From NCBI GenBank assembly GCA_002707525.1, contig PAND01000002.1, positions 82,152-138,466 of the forward strand: 56,315 nucleotides of DNA, read 5' to 3'. The first letter of the stretch is position 1. Every line of letters starts with the position of its first letter. This DNA is from Flavobacteriales bacterium. GTDB taxonomy: Bacteria > Bacteroidota > Bacteroidia > Flavobacteriales > Schleiferiaceae. Under the pieces are notes generated by a model. That model saw only the letters and a program-made list of their open reading frames with translations, ran no database searches and was not told where the DNA came from. Shown one piece after another: positions 33,577 through 42,253 of the stretch. Position numbers and translations under genes: made by a program.

Positions 33577-35028
33577 TTATTGCTTGCTTGGATTGACGTG
33601 TTTGGTGATAATTCTTTTAGATTCCTTTTTTGTAAATCCTTGCTTCTTTTTTGCATAAAGTACATCACTCGCGCGTTTTCGTGCTGCGTCTAACGGAATT
33701 ATAGGCGCTTTGGGATAACCCCCTAAATTTATCCCGGTCATAGCCAATTCCAAAGGAGGGATTTTCCACGGTTCATGAATATAGGATGCCGGTAGCTGGA
33801 ATAATTCAGGTATCCATTGCCGAATAAATTTCCCTTCTGGATCATGGTCCTTACTTTGCTTTACCGGGTTATATATTCGTATTGTATTGACGCCTGTATA
33901 ACCACTTTGCATTTGAAATTGGGCATAATGAATTCCAGGCTCGAAGTCGGTAAATAGAGAGGCCAAGTAGTCAGCGCCAGGCTTCCATGGTAGCCACAAA
34001 TATTGGCTGTAAAAGCTCACAATCATTGCTCGCATTCTAAAATTCAGGTAACCCGTTGCTGTAAGGCAGCGCATGCATGCATCGACTAACGGAACACCCG
34101 TTTTACCTTCCTTCCATTTATTAAAAAAATCCTGATTCCAAACTTTCTGCTCATCTAATAAGGCATATGCTCTATTTATTGTTAAGAATTCATATTCCCA
34201 TTCGCTCTCAAATTTCTGTATAAAGTGCGCTTGCCATCTCAAACGGTCAGAAAAAGCTCTTATGTTTCTTTTTGATCCTGGGATATCGGTTGCCTTCATC
34301 AATTGATACAACTGTCGAATACTAATATTTCCCCAGGCTAAATGCGGTGAGATTCGGCTGCAGCCCCTTCTTGATTCTTGCGGTTTTGAAATACTACGGG
34401 CATACTGCACAATTCTTTGGTTTAGAAAGCTACGAATGATTTTATGAGATCTGCGTTCTCCACCAAGCTGTAAGAATGGGTGCGGATCAAACTGTCGCGC
34501 ATACTGTTCGGCGATATGATCTCCATTTATAGCGATTGTAGGTATTTTTTTAAGGTCAGGATAGAGCAACGGTTTATTGGCTTCAGCGTGCCAGTTTTTG
34601 ATCCAGTCTTTCCTGTTTTTAAGACCGCGTTGTACCCCGTTAGCATCAGTTTGTTTCCACTCAATATGCTTTGATACTAGGAAGTTACTTACAAGTATAT
34701 CGCGATCAAAAGTAAGTTTTATGCCAGTCTCCTTATGACTAAGAACTTTGGCTATGTCATACTTAGCGTTCATGAGTCGAAAAAAATCAATGGCTTCGGA
34801 GCGAAAGTGGTAAACGACTTTTTTACCCATTTGAATGTTTAAATCGTCAATGGAGTCTGAAATAAACCTAATATGACGTTCACTGTATTGCGTTGCTTCG
34901 AAAAGCGAAGGTTCGTATAGTGCAAAATACAAGGTGGGTAGCTCAGTCTGAATACTTTGATACACAGGAAGATGATCTGACCATCGAAAATCTCGCTTGA
35001 ACCAAACAAGTTGAATTTTTGGCTTCAT
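33577..35028 (-). CDS. Cryptochrome/photolyase-family flavoprotein
   Basis: The 483-residue protein has the N-terminal Rossmann-like photolyase domain ([15 protein letters not shown]) and the C-terminal FAD-binding helical domain: [67 protein letters not shown]-type and [10 protein letters not shown]. The HNRVR/N-x-R segment normally seen as WMHNRLR reads YLNFRMR and the usual ANNGGWQW reads [11 protein letters not shown], so the cofactor pocket is diverged. This matches the cryptochrome/photolyase subgroup that travels with flavin reductase, SDR, DUF2256 and TIGR03643 genes. DNA-repair activity is uncertain. Its start overlaps the flavin reductase by 4 bp (ATGA). Confidence 0.88.
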   Translation of the reverse strand: MKPKIQLVWFKRDFRWSDHLPVYQSIQTELPTLYFALYEPSLFEATQYSERHIRFISDSIDDLNIQMGKKVVYHFRSEAIDFFRLMNAKYDIAKVLSHKETGIKLTFDRDILVSNFLVSKHIEWKQTDANGVQRGLKNRKDWIKNWHAEANKPLLYPDLKKIPTIAINGDHIAEQYARQFDPHPFLQLGGERRSHKIIRSFLNQRIVQYARSISKPQESRRGCSRISPHLAWGNISIRQLYQLMKATDIPGSKRNIRAFSDRLRWQAHFIQKFESEWEYEFLTINRAYALLDEQKVWNQDFFNKWKEGKTGVPLVDACMRCLTATGYLNFRMRAMIVSFYSQYLWLPWKPGADYLASLFTDFEPGIHYAQFQMQSGYTGVNTIRIYNPVKQSKDHDPEGKFIRQWIPELFQLPASYIHEPWKIPPLELAMTGINLGGYPKAPIIPLDAARKRASDVLYAKKKQGFTKKESKRIITKHVNPSKQ

Positions 35029-35654
35029 TCAAATTGAAAATTGTCTACACTCGGATAGGGAAGATGCTTACTTTCAGTTTCAATGGATGTGTATTGTTGT
35101 AATCCTATGGCCAAGGTGGGACTTTGCTGAAAAATAACCTGTCCATTCTTGTTAACGCGCACGTTTTTGCTCCACCTTAATTGATGAATGGAACCGACTG
35201 TATAGATACATTGATTGCCAAGGGTAAACTCCTCAACTAAATTCACCTCAATAGCATAAAGAAAGTCGTTGGGTATTGGGTGTTGCCACCCTTCAAGTTT
35301 CTGCACTTGCTCACCAAGTAATGCTAATTCAAAAACGTCCTTAGGTGCATTTACGCTAACCCTGTGAACAGTCTCGAATTTATGGAAGGGCATACAAACC
35401 AATGTTATAGTGCCAAATTCCCTATAATTTTTAAGGGTATGTTTCTTTGCGCTTTGAGGTCTAAATAGTACACTGATTTGAGGAGGATTTGCACCAACAT
35501 GGGTAATATTGGATAGCGTGGATGCGTTCCATTGTCCATGCTCACCGGTGATACCTATAAATGATGTTCGAATACCAGATAAACTATTGATAAGAGCGGT
35601 TTGAAAACGCCTCTCTAAACCAAGAATTTGTTCATGATTCAAAAAACTATCCAT
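35025..35654 (-). CDS. Flavin reductase-like protein (FMN-binding split barrel)
   Basis: The 209-residue protein has the flavin reductase-like split-barrel pattern: [36 protein letters not shown], then [21 protein letters not shown], which carry the usual FMN and phosphate contacts. These enzymes either reduce free flavin or bind FMN/FAD. As the middle gene of an SDR-flavin reductase-cryptochrome operon (2-bp gap upstream, 4-bp overlap downstream), it could supply or regulate the flavin redox state for the cryptochrome. That coupling is inference from position. Confidence 0.75.
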   Translation of the reverse strand: MDSFLNHEQILGLERRFQTALINSLSGIRTSFIGITGEHGQWNASTLSNITHVGANPPQISVLFRPQSAKKHTLKNYREFGTITLVCMPFHKFETVHRVSVNAPKDVFELALLGEQVQKLEGWQHPIPNDFLYAIEVNLVEEFTLGNQCIYTVGSIHQLRWSKNVRVNKNGQVIFQQSPTLAIGLQQYTSIETESKHLPYPSVDNFQFE

Positions 35655-35656
35655 TG

Positions 35657-36343
35657 TTAAAGGACGCTCTGACCACCGTCAATATGAATAACTTGACCGG
35701 TAATCCACGAAGCTTTATCACTAAGTAAAAATGCTGTCATTTCTGCAACATCAGTAGGTTCGCCAATTCTTTTCATAGGATTATTATTTCCTAAAGCAGC
35801 CTTTTTTTCCGGTGTGCTCACTAACCTTCCCGCCAGCGGTGTATCTGTCAATGAAGGAGCAATACAGTTAATTCTAGCCTTTGGGGCCCATTCAGAGGCT
35901 ATTGCTCTTGTGAGTCCTTCAATTGCTCCTTTTGATGCACTTACAGTGGCGTGAAAAGGCATACCGCGCTGCACCGCAACTGTTGAATAAAGGACAACTG
36001 AAGGAATCCCATTCGTATTAAAATTTGTAGAAGCTGCCTGAAGCGCTTTCACGGCACCCATGACTTGTAATTGAAAATCAGCTTGAAATACTTCTGGCTT
36101 CAGTCCTTTAAATGGTTTTAGATTGATAGAACCAACACTGTAAACCAGTCCGTCTATGTTATCCGGCATTCGGTCTTCCCAGTCGTCACTCAGGACATCA
36201 AACTCCTCCCAATCAATAGAATGGGCCGGTCCTTCATAAGGTGTTCTGCTAAATACGATTACTTCATTTCCCTCTGCTGCAAGTATTTCTGCGGTTTCTT
36301 TTCCAATTCCCTTGCTACCGCCTATGATTATATATTTCTTCAT
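35657..36343 (-). CDS. Short-chain dehydrogenase/reductase (SDR)
   Basis: I start at the ATG at 36341-36343, where the Rossmann motif begins (YIIIGGSKGIGKETAE, TGxxxGxG-type). The product has 228 residues. The active-site motif is intact: Ser in VVLYSTVAVQRG and the Tyr/Lys position in HATVSASKGAIE reads SxSxxK (the Tyr is replaced by Ala/Val-Ser), which is a notable deviation from YxxxK. The C-terminal end (ITGQVIHIDGGQSVL) is typical for classical SDRs. It heads the minus-strand operon with the flavin reductase and cryptochrome. A promoter should lie in the 107-bp gap before hutH. Confidence 0.83.
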   Translation of the reverse strand: MKKYIIIGGSKGIGKETAEILAAEGNEVIVFSRTPYEGPAHSIDWEEFDVLSDDWEDRMPDNIDGLVYSVGSINLKPFKGLKPEVFQADFQLQVMGAVKALQAASTNFNTNGIPSVVLYSTVAVQRGMPFHATVSASKGAIEGLTRAIASEWAPKARINCIAPSLTDTPLAGRLVSTPEKKAALGNNNPMKRIGEPTDVAEMTAFLLSDKASWITGQVIHIDGGQSVL

Positions 36344-36450
36344 TCTAGTATGATGTTCTAAGATTCTAAACGCAATTTTGAAAGACGGGTTCAGATATTT
36401 ATCAAAATTGATTCGGTCTGTCGTAATTTTAAATGCATAAAATTTCCCCC

Positions 36451-37968
36451 ATGATTCAAAAATTACAAATTGGAGCGGCGCCCCTAACATATTTACAATA
36501 TGAGGAAATAGCAGCAGGAAGTGTGAGGCTAGAGCTAGATTCAGACGCAGCAGAACGTATAGAGAAATCAAGACATTTTTTAGAAGAGTACACCCGTTCT
36601 ACGAGTACACCAATTTATGGCGTGAATACTGGTTTTGGAGCGCTGTGTAATGTAGAGGTGGACGCTACAAATCTTAGTAAACTTCAAACGAATTTGGTGC
36701 GCTCTCATGCCTGTGGAGCAGGATCTGAAATTAGTACAGAGATTGTTCGGTTGATGATGGCTTTAAAAATTCAAAGTTTTGCCGTTGGAGTTAGTGGTAT
36801 TCGTTTGGAGGTTGTGAGACAAATATTGTCTATGTATAACAGCGGTGCTGTACCCGTAATTTATGAATTAGGTTCATTGGGTGCGTCAGGTGATTTGGCG
36901 CCACTAGCTCACATGTCATTGCCTCTATTGGGTGAAGGTGAAGTAAGGCTGCATGGGGTAAAATATGGTACAAAAAAAGCTTTAGCTGAGCTCGGACATA
37001 ACGGTTGGGATGCTTTAACTCTAGCCTCAAAAGAAGGATTGGCATTATTGAATGGAACACAATTTATGTCTGCTCATGGCATATATGCACTCATTCAAGC
37101 AAGACGAATTGATTACTTTGCTGACCAAATCGCTGCGATGTCCACGCTGGCTTATGATGGACGAATAGAGCCCTTTACTCCCGGTGTTCATTTAACTCGT
37201 CCACACCTTGGTCAAATTATGACCGCGAAAAGGCTACACCAGTGGTTAGAACCATGTTTGGGGATGCATAAGACTAAAGAGCACGTGCAAGATCCTTATA
37301 GTTTTCGTTGTATACCTCAAGTACATGGAGCGTCTAAAGGAGTTATACGTCATGTGATGAGTGTCTTTGAGGTTGAAGTAAATTCTGCTACAGATAACCC
37401 AGTGGTTCTTTCGAAAGAGAACGCTGTGGTTAGTGCTGGAAATTTTCATGGTCAACCTTTAGCCTTAGCATTGGATTATGCTGCAATGGCAATTCATGAG
37501 TACGGCTCTATTTCTGAGCGACGGGTCTACCAGCTCATATCTGGTAGTAGGGGGCTTCCACCATTTTTAGTCAAGAGGCCAGGAATTAATTCAGGATTGA
37601 TGATAGCCCAATATACAGCAGCAAGTATGGTTAGCCAGAATAAGCAGCTTTGCGCTCCTGCCTGTGTAGATAGTATTGAAAGTTCAAATGGTCAAGAAGA
37701 CCATGTGAGCATGGGTGCAAATGCCGCCACTAAATTATTGAGAATTATCAGTAATGTGTACGGTGTTTTAGGTATTGAATTACTCAATGCGGTCCAGGCT
37801 CTTTGGTTGCGTGGTGAGGATGTTGAAGGTGAATTGGGTCAATTGTATCAAGAGTTTTTAGAGATAAGTCCTGCAATTGAAGAAGATGTGTATTTACACA
37901 GTCGTATGGAATTGGCAAAAGAATTTTTAAAAACCCGATTGATTTCCGATGATAGTATACTTTTGTGA
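36451..37968 (+). CDS. hutH: Histidine ammonia-lyase
   Basis: The 505-residue enzyme deaminates histidine to urocanate. The A-S-G triad that forms the MIO cofactor is at 145-147 in LGSLGASGDLAPLAH. YGVNTGFG (Tyr56) and NLVRSHACG with Ser-His (85-86) are present; the Ser-His pair is the histidine-type selectivity position, unlike the His-Leu or Phe-Leu of tyrosine and phenylalanine lyases. An ATG at 36433 would add six residues. The other hut genes (hutU, hutI, hutG/ftcD) are not in this window, so this is an isolated copy of the gene. Confidence 0.92.
   Translation: MIQKLQIGAAPLTYLQYEEIAAGSVRLELDSDAAERIEKSRHFLEEYTRSTSTPIYGVNTGFGALCNVEVDATNLSKLQTNLVRSHACGAGSEISTEIVRLMMALKIQSFAVGVSGIRLEVVRQILSMYNSGAVPVIYELGSLGASGDLAPLAHMSLPLLGEGEVRLHGVKYGTKKALAELGHNGWDALTLASKEGLALLNGTQFMSAHGIYALIQARRIDYFADQIAAMSTLAYDGRIEPFTPGVHLTRPHLGQIMTAKRLHQWLEPCLGMHKTKEHVQDPYSFRCIPQVHGASKGVIRHVMSVFEVEVNSATDNPVVLSKENAVVSAGNFHGQPLALALDYAAMAIHEYGSISERRVYQLISGSRGLPPFLVKRPGINSGLMIAQYTAASMVSQNKQLCAPACVDSIESSNGQEDHVSMGANAATKLLRIISNVYGVLGIELLNAVQALWLRGEDVEGELGQLYQEFLEISPAIEEDVYLHSRMELAKEFLKTRLISDDSILL
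37958..37965 (+). promoter_or_regulatory. -7 promoter element for the DUF493 gene
   Basis: TACTTTTG matches TAnnTTTG and sits at the very end of hutH, 19 bases before the ATG at 37985. A TTG at 37939-37941 lies 16 bp upstream, close to consensus spacing, so the DUF493 gene can be transcribed on its own. Confidence 0.45.
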
Positions 37969-37984
37969 AATACTTCAATGAAAT

Positions 37985-38257
37985 ATGAGTCAAGATCCAT
38001 GGAAAGGTCTGCGTGAAAAGCTTGAAGAACGCAATTGGCCAGAAATTTATTTATTCAAATTCATTATTCCTGCAGATAATCAGATTATTGCTCAGGCCGA
38101 ATCGCTATTTGACAGCGACACAGCACAGGTTGAGTTAAGAAAAAGTAAAACAGGTAAGTTCGTCTCAATAAGTGCTAAAGAGATGATGTTAAACGTGAAT
38201 TCTGTAATTGAACGTTACGAAAAGGCCGTCAAGATTCCGGGGTTGATGGCGCTGTAA
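37985..38257 (+). CDS. DUF493/YbeD-family protein
   Basis: The 90-residue protein has the small ferredoxin-like YbeD/DUF493 fold: WPEIYLFKFIIPADNQ, then a VEL strand, GKFVSISAKEMML and NSVIERYEKAVKIPGLMAL. The role is not settled; family members may be small regulatory, ACT-like proteins. It follows hutH by 16 bp and ends one base from the stop of the convergent TIGR02757 gene. Confidence 0.83.
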   Translation: MSQDPWKGLREKLEERNWPEIYLFKFIIPADNQIIAQAESLFDSDTAQVELRKSKTGKFVSISAKEMMLNVNSVIERYEKAVKIPGLMAL

Positions 38258-38258
38258 G

Positions 38259-39032
38259 TTATTTCCATCCTTCATAAACACCAAGGCCAAATAATGCATA
38301 GTCTAAACGCGCAGGATCTTTAGGGTCAATCATTCGTGCAGAGGAGTCTAATTCCATTACTGATTTCCAGTCACTTTGTTTACGATTCAATAGGCCAAGG
38401 ATTCTTGCGACACGTCCGCTATGTATATCAAGTGGTAACGATAAATAGGCTGGATCAATGTCCCATATCCCAAAATCAATACCCTCCTTATTACTGCGGG
38501 TCATCCAGCGTGAAAACATTACCATACGTTTACATGCACTGCCTTTAGAAGGATCTCCAAAATGCTTAGATGCTCTAAAGGGAAGTCCATTCATTAGCAA
38601 GTATCTCTTAAACTCAACCATGGCAGCTCCCATATGACGCTCATTATCCATGTGAGCTTTAAAGAATGCCCCAATACTTTGATATTCACTATGCAGCTGT
38701 TTGAGCGCAACGATTAAGCCTTTAATATCCTCGGATTGAAAAGTGCGATGAACAAAACCGTCAAAAACTTTTAAATCGGTTGTTGTACAACCTTGAACGA
38801 ATTCTGCCGGCGAATTGTCCATTCTTATCATTAGATCTTGGCTTTTGGAGATGATTGTTTTGCGTTGACCCCAAGAAAGGGTGGCTGCAATTAATCCGCT
38901 AATTTCTATGTCCTTGTCTTTACTAAACCTGTGTGGAATACCAATTGGATCATCACTAATAAAGCTTTTCTGAGCGTATTGATCGGCTTTGTTTAAGAGA
39001 AATTCTCGCAGTTCTTCTTCTGGTAACCTCAT
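38259..39032 (-). CDS. TIGR02757-family protein (DUF2400)
   Basis: The 257-residue protein shows the family pattern DPIGIPHRF, ISGLIAATLSWGQRKTII, SACKRMVMFSRWMTR, IDFGIWDIDPAYLSLPLDIHSGRVARILGLL and the C-terminal LDYALFGLGV. It is all-helical and remotely HhH-GPD-like in layout (LPLDIHSGRVARILG), which hints at a DNA glycosylase-like fold, but no catalytic residues can be assigned. Its start abuts the ABC ATPase gene at 39033, so the two are one operon. Function is unknown. Confidence 0.88.
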   Translation of the reverse strand: MRLPEEELREFLLNKADQYAQKSFISDDPIGIPHRFSKDKDIEISGLIAATLSWGQRKTIISKSQDLMIRMDNSPAEFVQGCTTTDLKVFDGFVHRTFQSEDIKGLIVALKQLHSEYQSIGAFFKAHMDNERHMGAAMVEFKRYLLMNGLPFRASKHFGDPSKGSACKRMVMFSRWMTRSNKEGIDFGIWDIDPAYLSLPLDIHSGRVARILGLLNRKQSDWKSVMELDSSARMIDPKDPARLDYALFGLGVYEGWK

Positions 39033-39689
39033 TCAATCCGAAGAGAGTTTACCATCTGTCATGGTCCATTTAGTCTGTCCAAGAGCAGCCAAAGATTTAT
39101 TATGGGTGACTACAACTATTGTCTGTCCCAGCTCCCTGTTCAGCTTGATTAAGAGGTCATGAACCGCTTGAGCATTTTCACTATCTAAATTACCTGTAGG
39201 CTCATCTGCTAAAAGTAATTCTGGTTCATTTATAAGAGCCCTTGCAATGGCTACCCGCTGTTGTTCTCCACCGCTCATTTCACTTGGTAGGTGATGCGCC
39301 CTATCAGCAATGCCCAATAACTCCAATAATTCGTTGGCTTTGAGTAGCGCACTTTTATTCATTTTTCCTCCAATCCATCTTGGGAGGGTAATATTTTCTA
39401 AAGCAGTTAACTCAGGTAATAAGTTATGAAACTGGAATACAAGACCAATTTGTTGATTTCGATAAGCATTCAAAGATGTTTTATCCATGGATTCCAGCAT
39501 CTGTCCGTTGAACTCAATAGAACCCGAATGTCCCTTATCTAATCCAGCTATAAGATGGAGTAAGGTGCTTTTTCCAGCTCCAGAGGCTCCAACTATGGTT
39601 ATAAAGTCTCCTTTAGCAATGCTACCGTTTACTCCTTTTAGGACTTTGGTACTCCCGTAGGATTTTTCTATTTCATGAATGTATATCAT
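39033..39689 (-). CDS. ABC transporter ATP-binding protein (LolD/MacB type)
   Basis: The 218-residue subunit has Walker [10 protein letters not shown] (34-42), Q-loop [18 protein letters not shown], signature [16 protein letters not shown] and Walker [17 protein letters not shown], with the switch His in VVVTHNKSL. The [10 protein letters not shown] and ADEPTGNLD motifs are those of the LolD/MacB/FtsE group, and LolD (lipoprotein release) is the best guess. No permease gene (LolC/LolE) is adjacent. It lies directly upstream of the TIGR02757 gene and 4 bp after the DUF5916 gene, so all three share a transcript on the minus strand. Confidence 0.9.
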   Translation of the reverse strand: MIYIHEIEKSYGSTKVLKGVNGSIAKGDFITIVGASGAGKSTLLHLIAGLDKGHSGSIEFNGQMLESMDKTSLNAYRNQQIGLVFQFHNLLPELTALENITLPRWIGGKMNKSALLKANELLELLGIADRAHHLPSEMSGGEQQRVAIARALINEPELLLADEPTGNLDSENAQAVHDLLIKLNRELGQTIVVVTHNKSLAALGQTKWTMTDGKLSSD

Positions 39690-39692
39690 GGC

Positions 39693-42149
39693 TTAACGCA
39701 AGGTAGCGGATTTCTTTATTTGAGCATAATCAAGAAAATACACTAATCTCAATGAAAACATATTATCTGTAGGGGTCTCATATAGATTTTGAATATTTTG
39801 TACGTAATTCAGTGTACTTGCGTTATCCGAATTTGCCAAAGAGCCGCGATATAAAATGTTTAGTTCACGCCCAGGGGCAAACCAAAGTACGTATTTCACA
39901 TCAATATTAAAGAAGTTGATTCTTAGATCTGGGTCTTCATATTGATCAGAAGGCGACAAGCTACCGTTCTGGTTAAGATGAAAAACACGTTCATTTTCAA
40001 TTCTATTCCAACTGTGTCTCACGTCTAATGTGAGGTATGAATTTGGACCGAAAAGAAGTTGACCTTGAAGAGATTGCTCAATGCTGCGCCTATGCCTTAA
40101 AGCCATGCCTATGGAGTCATTGATGGTTTGACCGTTCAAATCAGTCTTAGTTTCTGCCCATCCCACTTGGTGGTTATCGCCAAATTCTACATTTGCTCTT
40201 AAATTAAATTGATCATTTATTCTAGCTATAATTTCTGCTTCTCCATATCTTCCTTGTGCACCCCAATCGGCCCACCACCATTGCCCTGCTTTTAGTTCGA
40301 AGGCTAATGGTTTCCTGAAATCTGTACTCATCCATGCATTGTGCCAAAATGAAGCTGGGTTTGCGCGGTATCTACCCCAAACTCTAGGGTCATAGTAATC
40401 GTATTCTATTCCTCTTGTTTCGGCATTATACCCGAACGCCAAGAATCCTTCGGTCATACCAAAAAAGCTATACTCGACATGGAAACGTTCAAAACTTCCC
40501 GGGTCATACAGACGATTGTATTGAACGCTCAGACGATGTCGTCTTCGCAAGAATAACGTATTTGGAGACAGTAAATGATTACTTAGCTGTAAGCTTTGAT
40601 GAAACTTATTGCCCCTTCTCTGAAACCCAAGGTCGTTCGGGTCAAACTCTGGTGAAATGAGCTCAAGATTGTGCTCCCATCGCCATGCTCCAATTTGCTT
40701 ACCCAATTCCCAGCCTAAGGCGCCTCCCGAATAATTATCCTCGGTATCATAAATAGATGATCGTCCAAAGGCACCGTTGAAGTAATGGCTATTATTTAAC
40801 AAGTTTAAATTGGCCGTAAAGGCTGTTACATTGGCATCTCTTGCAGCACCATTACTATTCATTCGCATTACGTTCGTATTGATGATGCCTATAGAGCTGT
40901 TCCCCCCAATACGCTGATCAAGAGCCATCACGTTATAATTGGTCAAGGGTTCTGTAAGTACTTCTACCTCATTGCCTAAGGAATCAGATCCACTTAAATA
41001 ATTTGCTGCTGTAACTGCATTTAGCACGCCAACACTGAGATTATTATCAGTAGTTCCCGTCAATTTGGTCGCATTAAGCATTCTTGTGAAACTTTGAGTG
41101 GTATTCGTTAAATCATTCAAATTAGCATTGGTAAAGTTTTGTGGATTCCCGCCAATTCTACGGCTGTAAAAGAGCCCTGCCTTTTTGAAGAGATTTACTC
41201 CTTCGGTGAAGAATTGTCTGTTTTCATCAAATTCTCGCTCAAATGCCTCAAAATTCACGAATTGCTCATCAAAAGCAACTTGAGAAAAATCTGGTAATAA
41301 AGTCATGTCCAAGGTGAAACTCTTATTCAACCCGATTTTAATATCTGCACCAGCTGCAAGAGAATTTCTCCATTGAGCATCTCCTGATTGTTGCGTACTT
41401 CCAGTTAAATTGGGCCTAAGGCTTACACGAGGTGGTGGGTTAATCACTCTGATGCCAGCCAAAAGACCGCTTTGAAGGCTTTCGTTGTCAAAATTTCTAT
41501 CAATAGGATTCCAGCTATACATGGTGCGGTCACTGCGGATAGATCGTTTTATATTAAAGCCCCATGGCGAGGGTTGTTCACTCTTGCTACCCTCAGGAAT
41601 CCTTAAGACTTGGTGAGGGATATAAATTTCAAAACTCCATTGATACTTTTCTTTAACTACAGAACTCCACCATACAGCATTCCAACTTCCGTCTTCTTCA
41701 TTATCGCTTGTTTGACGCGAGTCACCCTGCACACCAGCTGCACTTAAATAAAAGTTGAAATCGTTGGCTCCGTCATTAAACGGATTAATGATTAATTGAA
41801 TCCAATCTGTATTTGCATTTACTCTATCTCTTGGGGTGTATTGAGATAAAATAGGAGAGCGATTGTCTTTCAAGGTTCCAGCAAAATAAATACCCTCTTG
41901 AGTGTAGAAGATACGCACGTCACTATCTATTCCGTCTTCAGGCATGGCCGTTTTTGGGAAGTATTGATTTAGCTCCGTAATTTTTGCACTTTCAAACCAT
42001 TCCGGTTCATCTATACGTCCATCAATTGATAGGTCAACGTTGTTTAGCTGAGGAACGAGTAGTTGCTTCTTAGCTGAATATTGACCAAAACTCAAAAGTG
42101 AGCAAAGAATAAATAGGTAGGATAGGGGGCTTCTGAACATAGAGCGCAA
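39693..42149 (-). CDS. DUF5916/CBM9-like outer membrane protein
   Basis: The 818-residue protein has a signal peptide near its start (SYLFILCSLLSFGQ). Residues about 25-210 form a carbohydrate-binding family 9-like domain (LSIDGRIDEPEWFESA, DVRIFYTQEGIYFAGTLKDN, WSFEIYIPHQVLRIP). The rest is DUF5916 (GFNIKRSIRS, LLPDFSQVAFDEQFVNF, FEREFDENRQFFTEG), ending in repeated aromatic strand motifs of a predicted outer membrane beta-barrel (LNILYRGSLA, MFSLRLVYFLDY). Substrate is unknown. It is the first gene of a three-gene minus-strand operon; the 104-bp gap to sucC contains divergent promoters. Confidence 0.85.
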   Translation of the reverse strand: MRSMFRSPLSYLFILCSLLSFGQYSAKKQLLVPQLNNVDLSIDGRIDEPEWFESAKITELNQYFPKTAMPEDGIDSDVRIFYTQEGIYFAGTLKDNRSPILSQYTPRDRVNANTDWIQLIINPFNDGANDFNFYLSAAGVQGDSRQTSDNEEDGSWNAVWWSSVVKEKYQWSFEIYIPHQVLRIPEGSKSEQPSPWGFNIKRSIRSDRTMYSWNPIDRNFDNESLQSGLLAGIRVINPPPRVSLRPNLTGSTQQSGDAQWRNSLAAGADIKIGLNKSFTLDMTLLPDFSQVAFDEQFVNFEAFEREFDENRQFFTEGVNLFKKAGLFYSRRIGGNPQNFTNANLNDLTNTTQSFTRMLNATKLTGTTDNNLSVGVLNAVTAANYLSGSDSLGNEVEVLTEPLTNYNVMALDQRIGGNSSIGIINTNVMRMNSNGAARDANVTAFTANLNLLNNSHYFNGAFGRSSIYDTEDNYSGGALGWELGKQIGAWRWEHNLELISPEFDPNDLGFQRRGNKFHQSLQLSNHLLSPNTLFLRRRHRLSVQYNRLYDPGSFERFHVEYSFFGMTEGFLAFGYNAETRGIEYDYYDPRVWGRYRANPASFWHNAWMSTDFRKPLAFELKAGQWWWADWGAQGRYGEAEIIARINDQFNLRANVEFGDNHQVGWAETKTDLNGQTINDSIGMALRHRRSIEQSLQGQLLFGPNSYLTLDVRHSWNRIENERVFHLNQNGSLSPSDQYEDPDLRINFFNIDVKYVLWFAPGRELNILYRGSLANSDNASTLNYVQNIQNLYETPTDNMFSLRLVYFLDYAQIKKSATLR

Positions 42150-42204
42150 ATATCGGGATAAAGAGACATATATGTGCCAAACAACTTTAGAATCAATTAT
42201 ACCA

Positions 42205-42232
42205 TTGATTCCAAGGATGTACCCTAAATTTG
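42205..42232 (+). promoter_or_regulatory. Bacteroidota promoter for sucC
   Basis: TTG at 42205-42207 and TAAATTTG at 42225-42232 are separated by 17 bp, matching the TTG/TAnnTTTG -33/-7 arrangement of Bacteroidota. The ATG of sucC follows 21 bases later. Confidence 0.7.
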
Positions 42233-42253
42233 TACTTCAATCAAGGAAAAATT

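Noticed and set aside
36451-37968. Reading the ammonia-lyase as a tyrosine/phenylalanine lyase of flexirubin-type pigment synthesis
   Set aside because: The selectivity segment reads Ser-His as in histidine lyases, and no flexirubin-type polyene genes are nearby.
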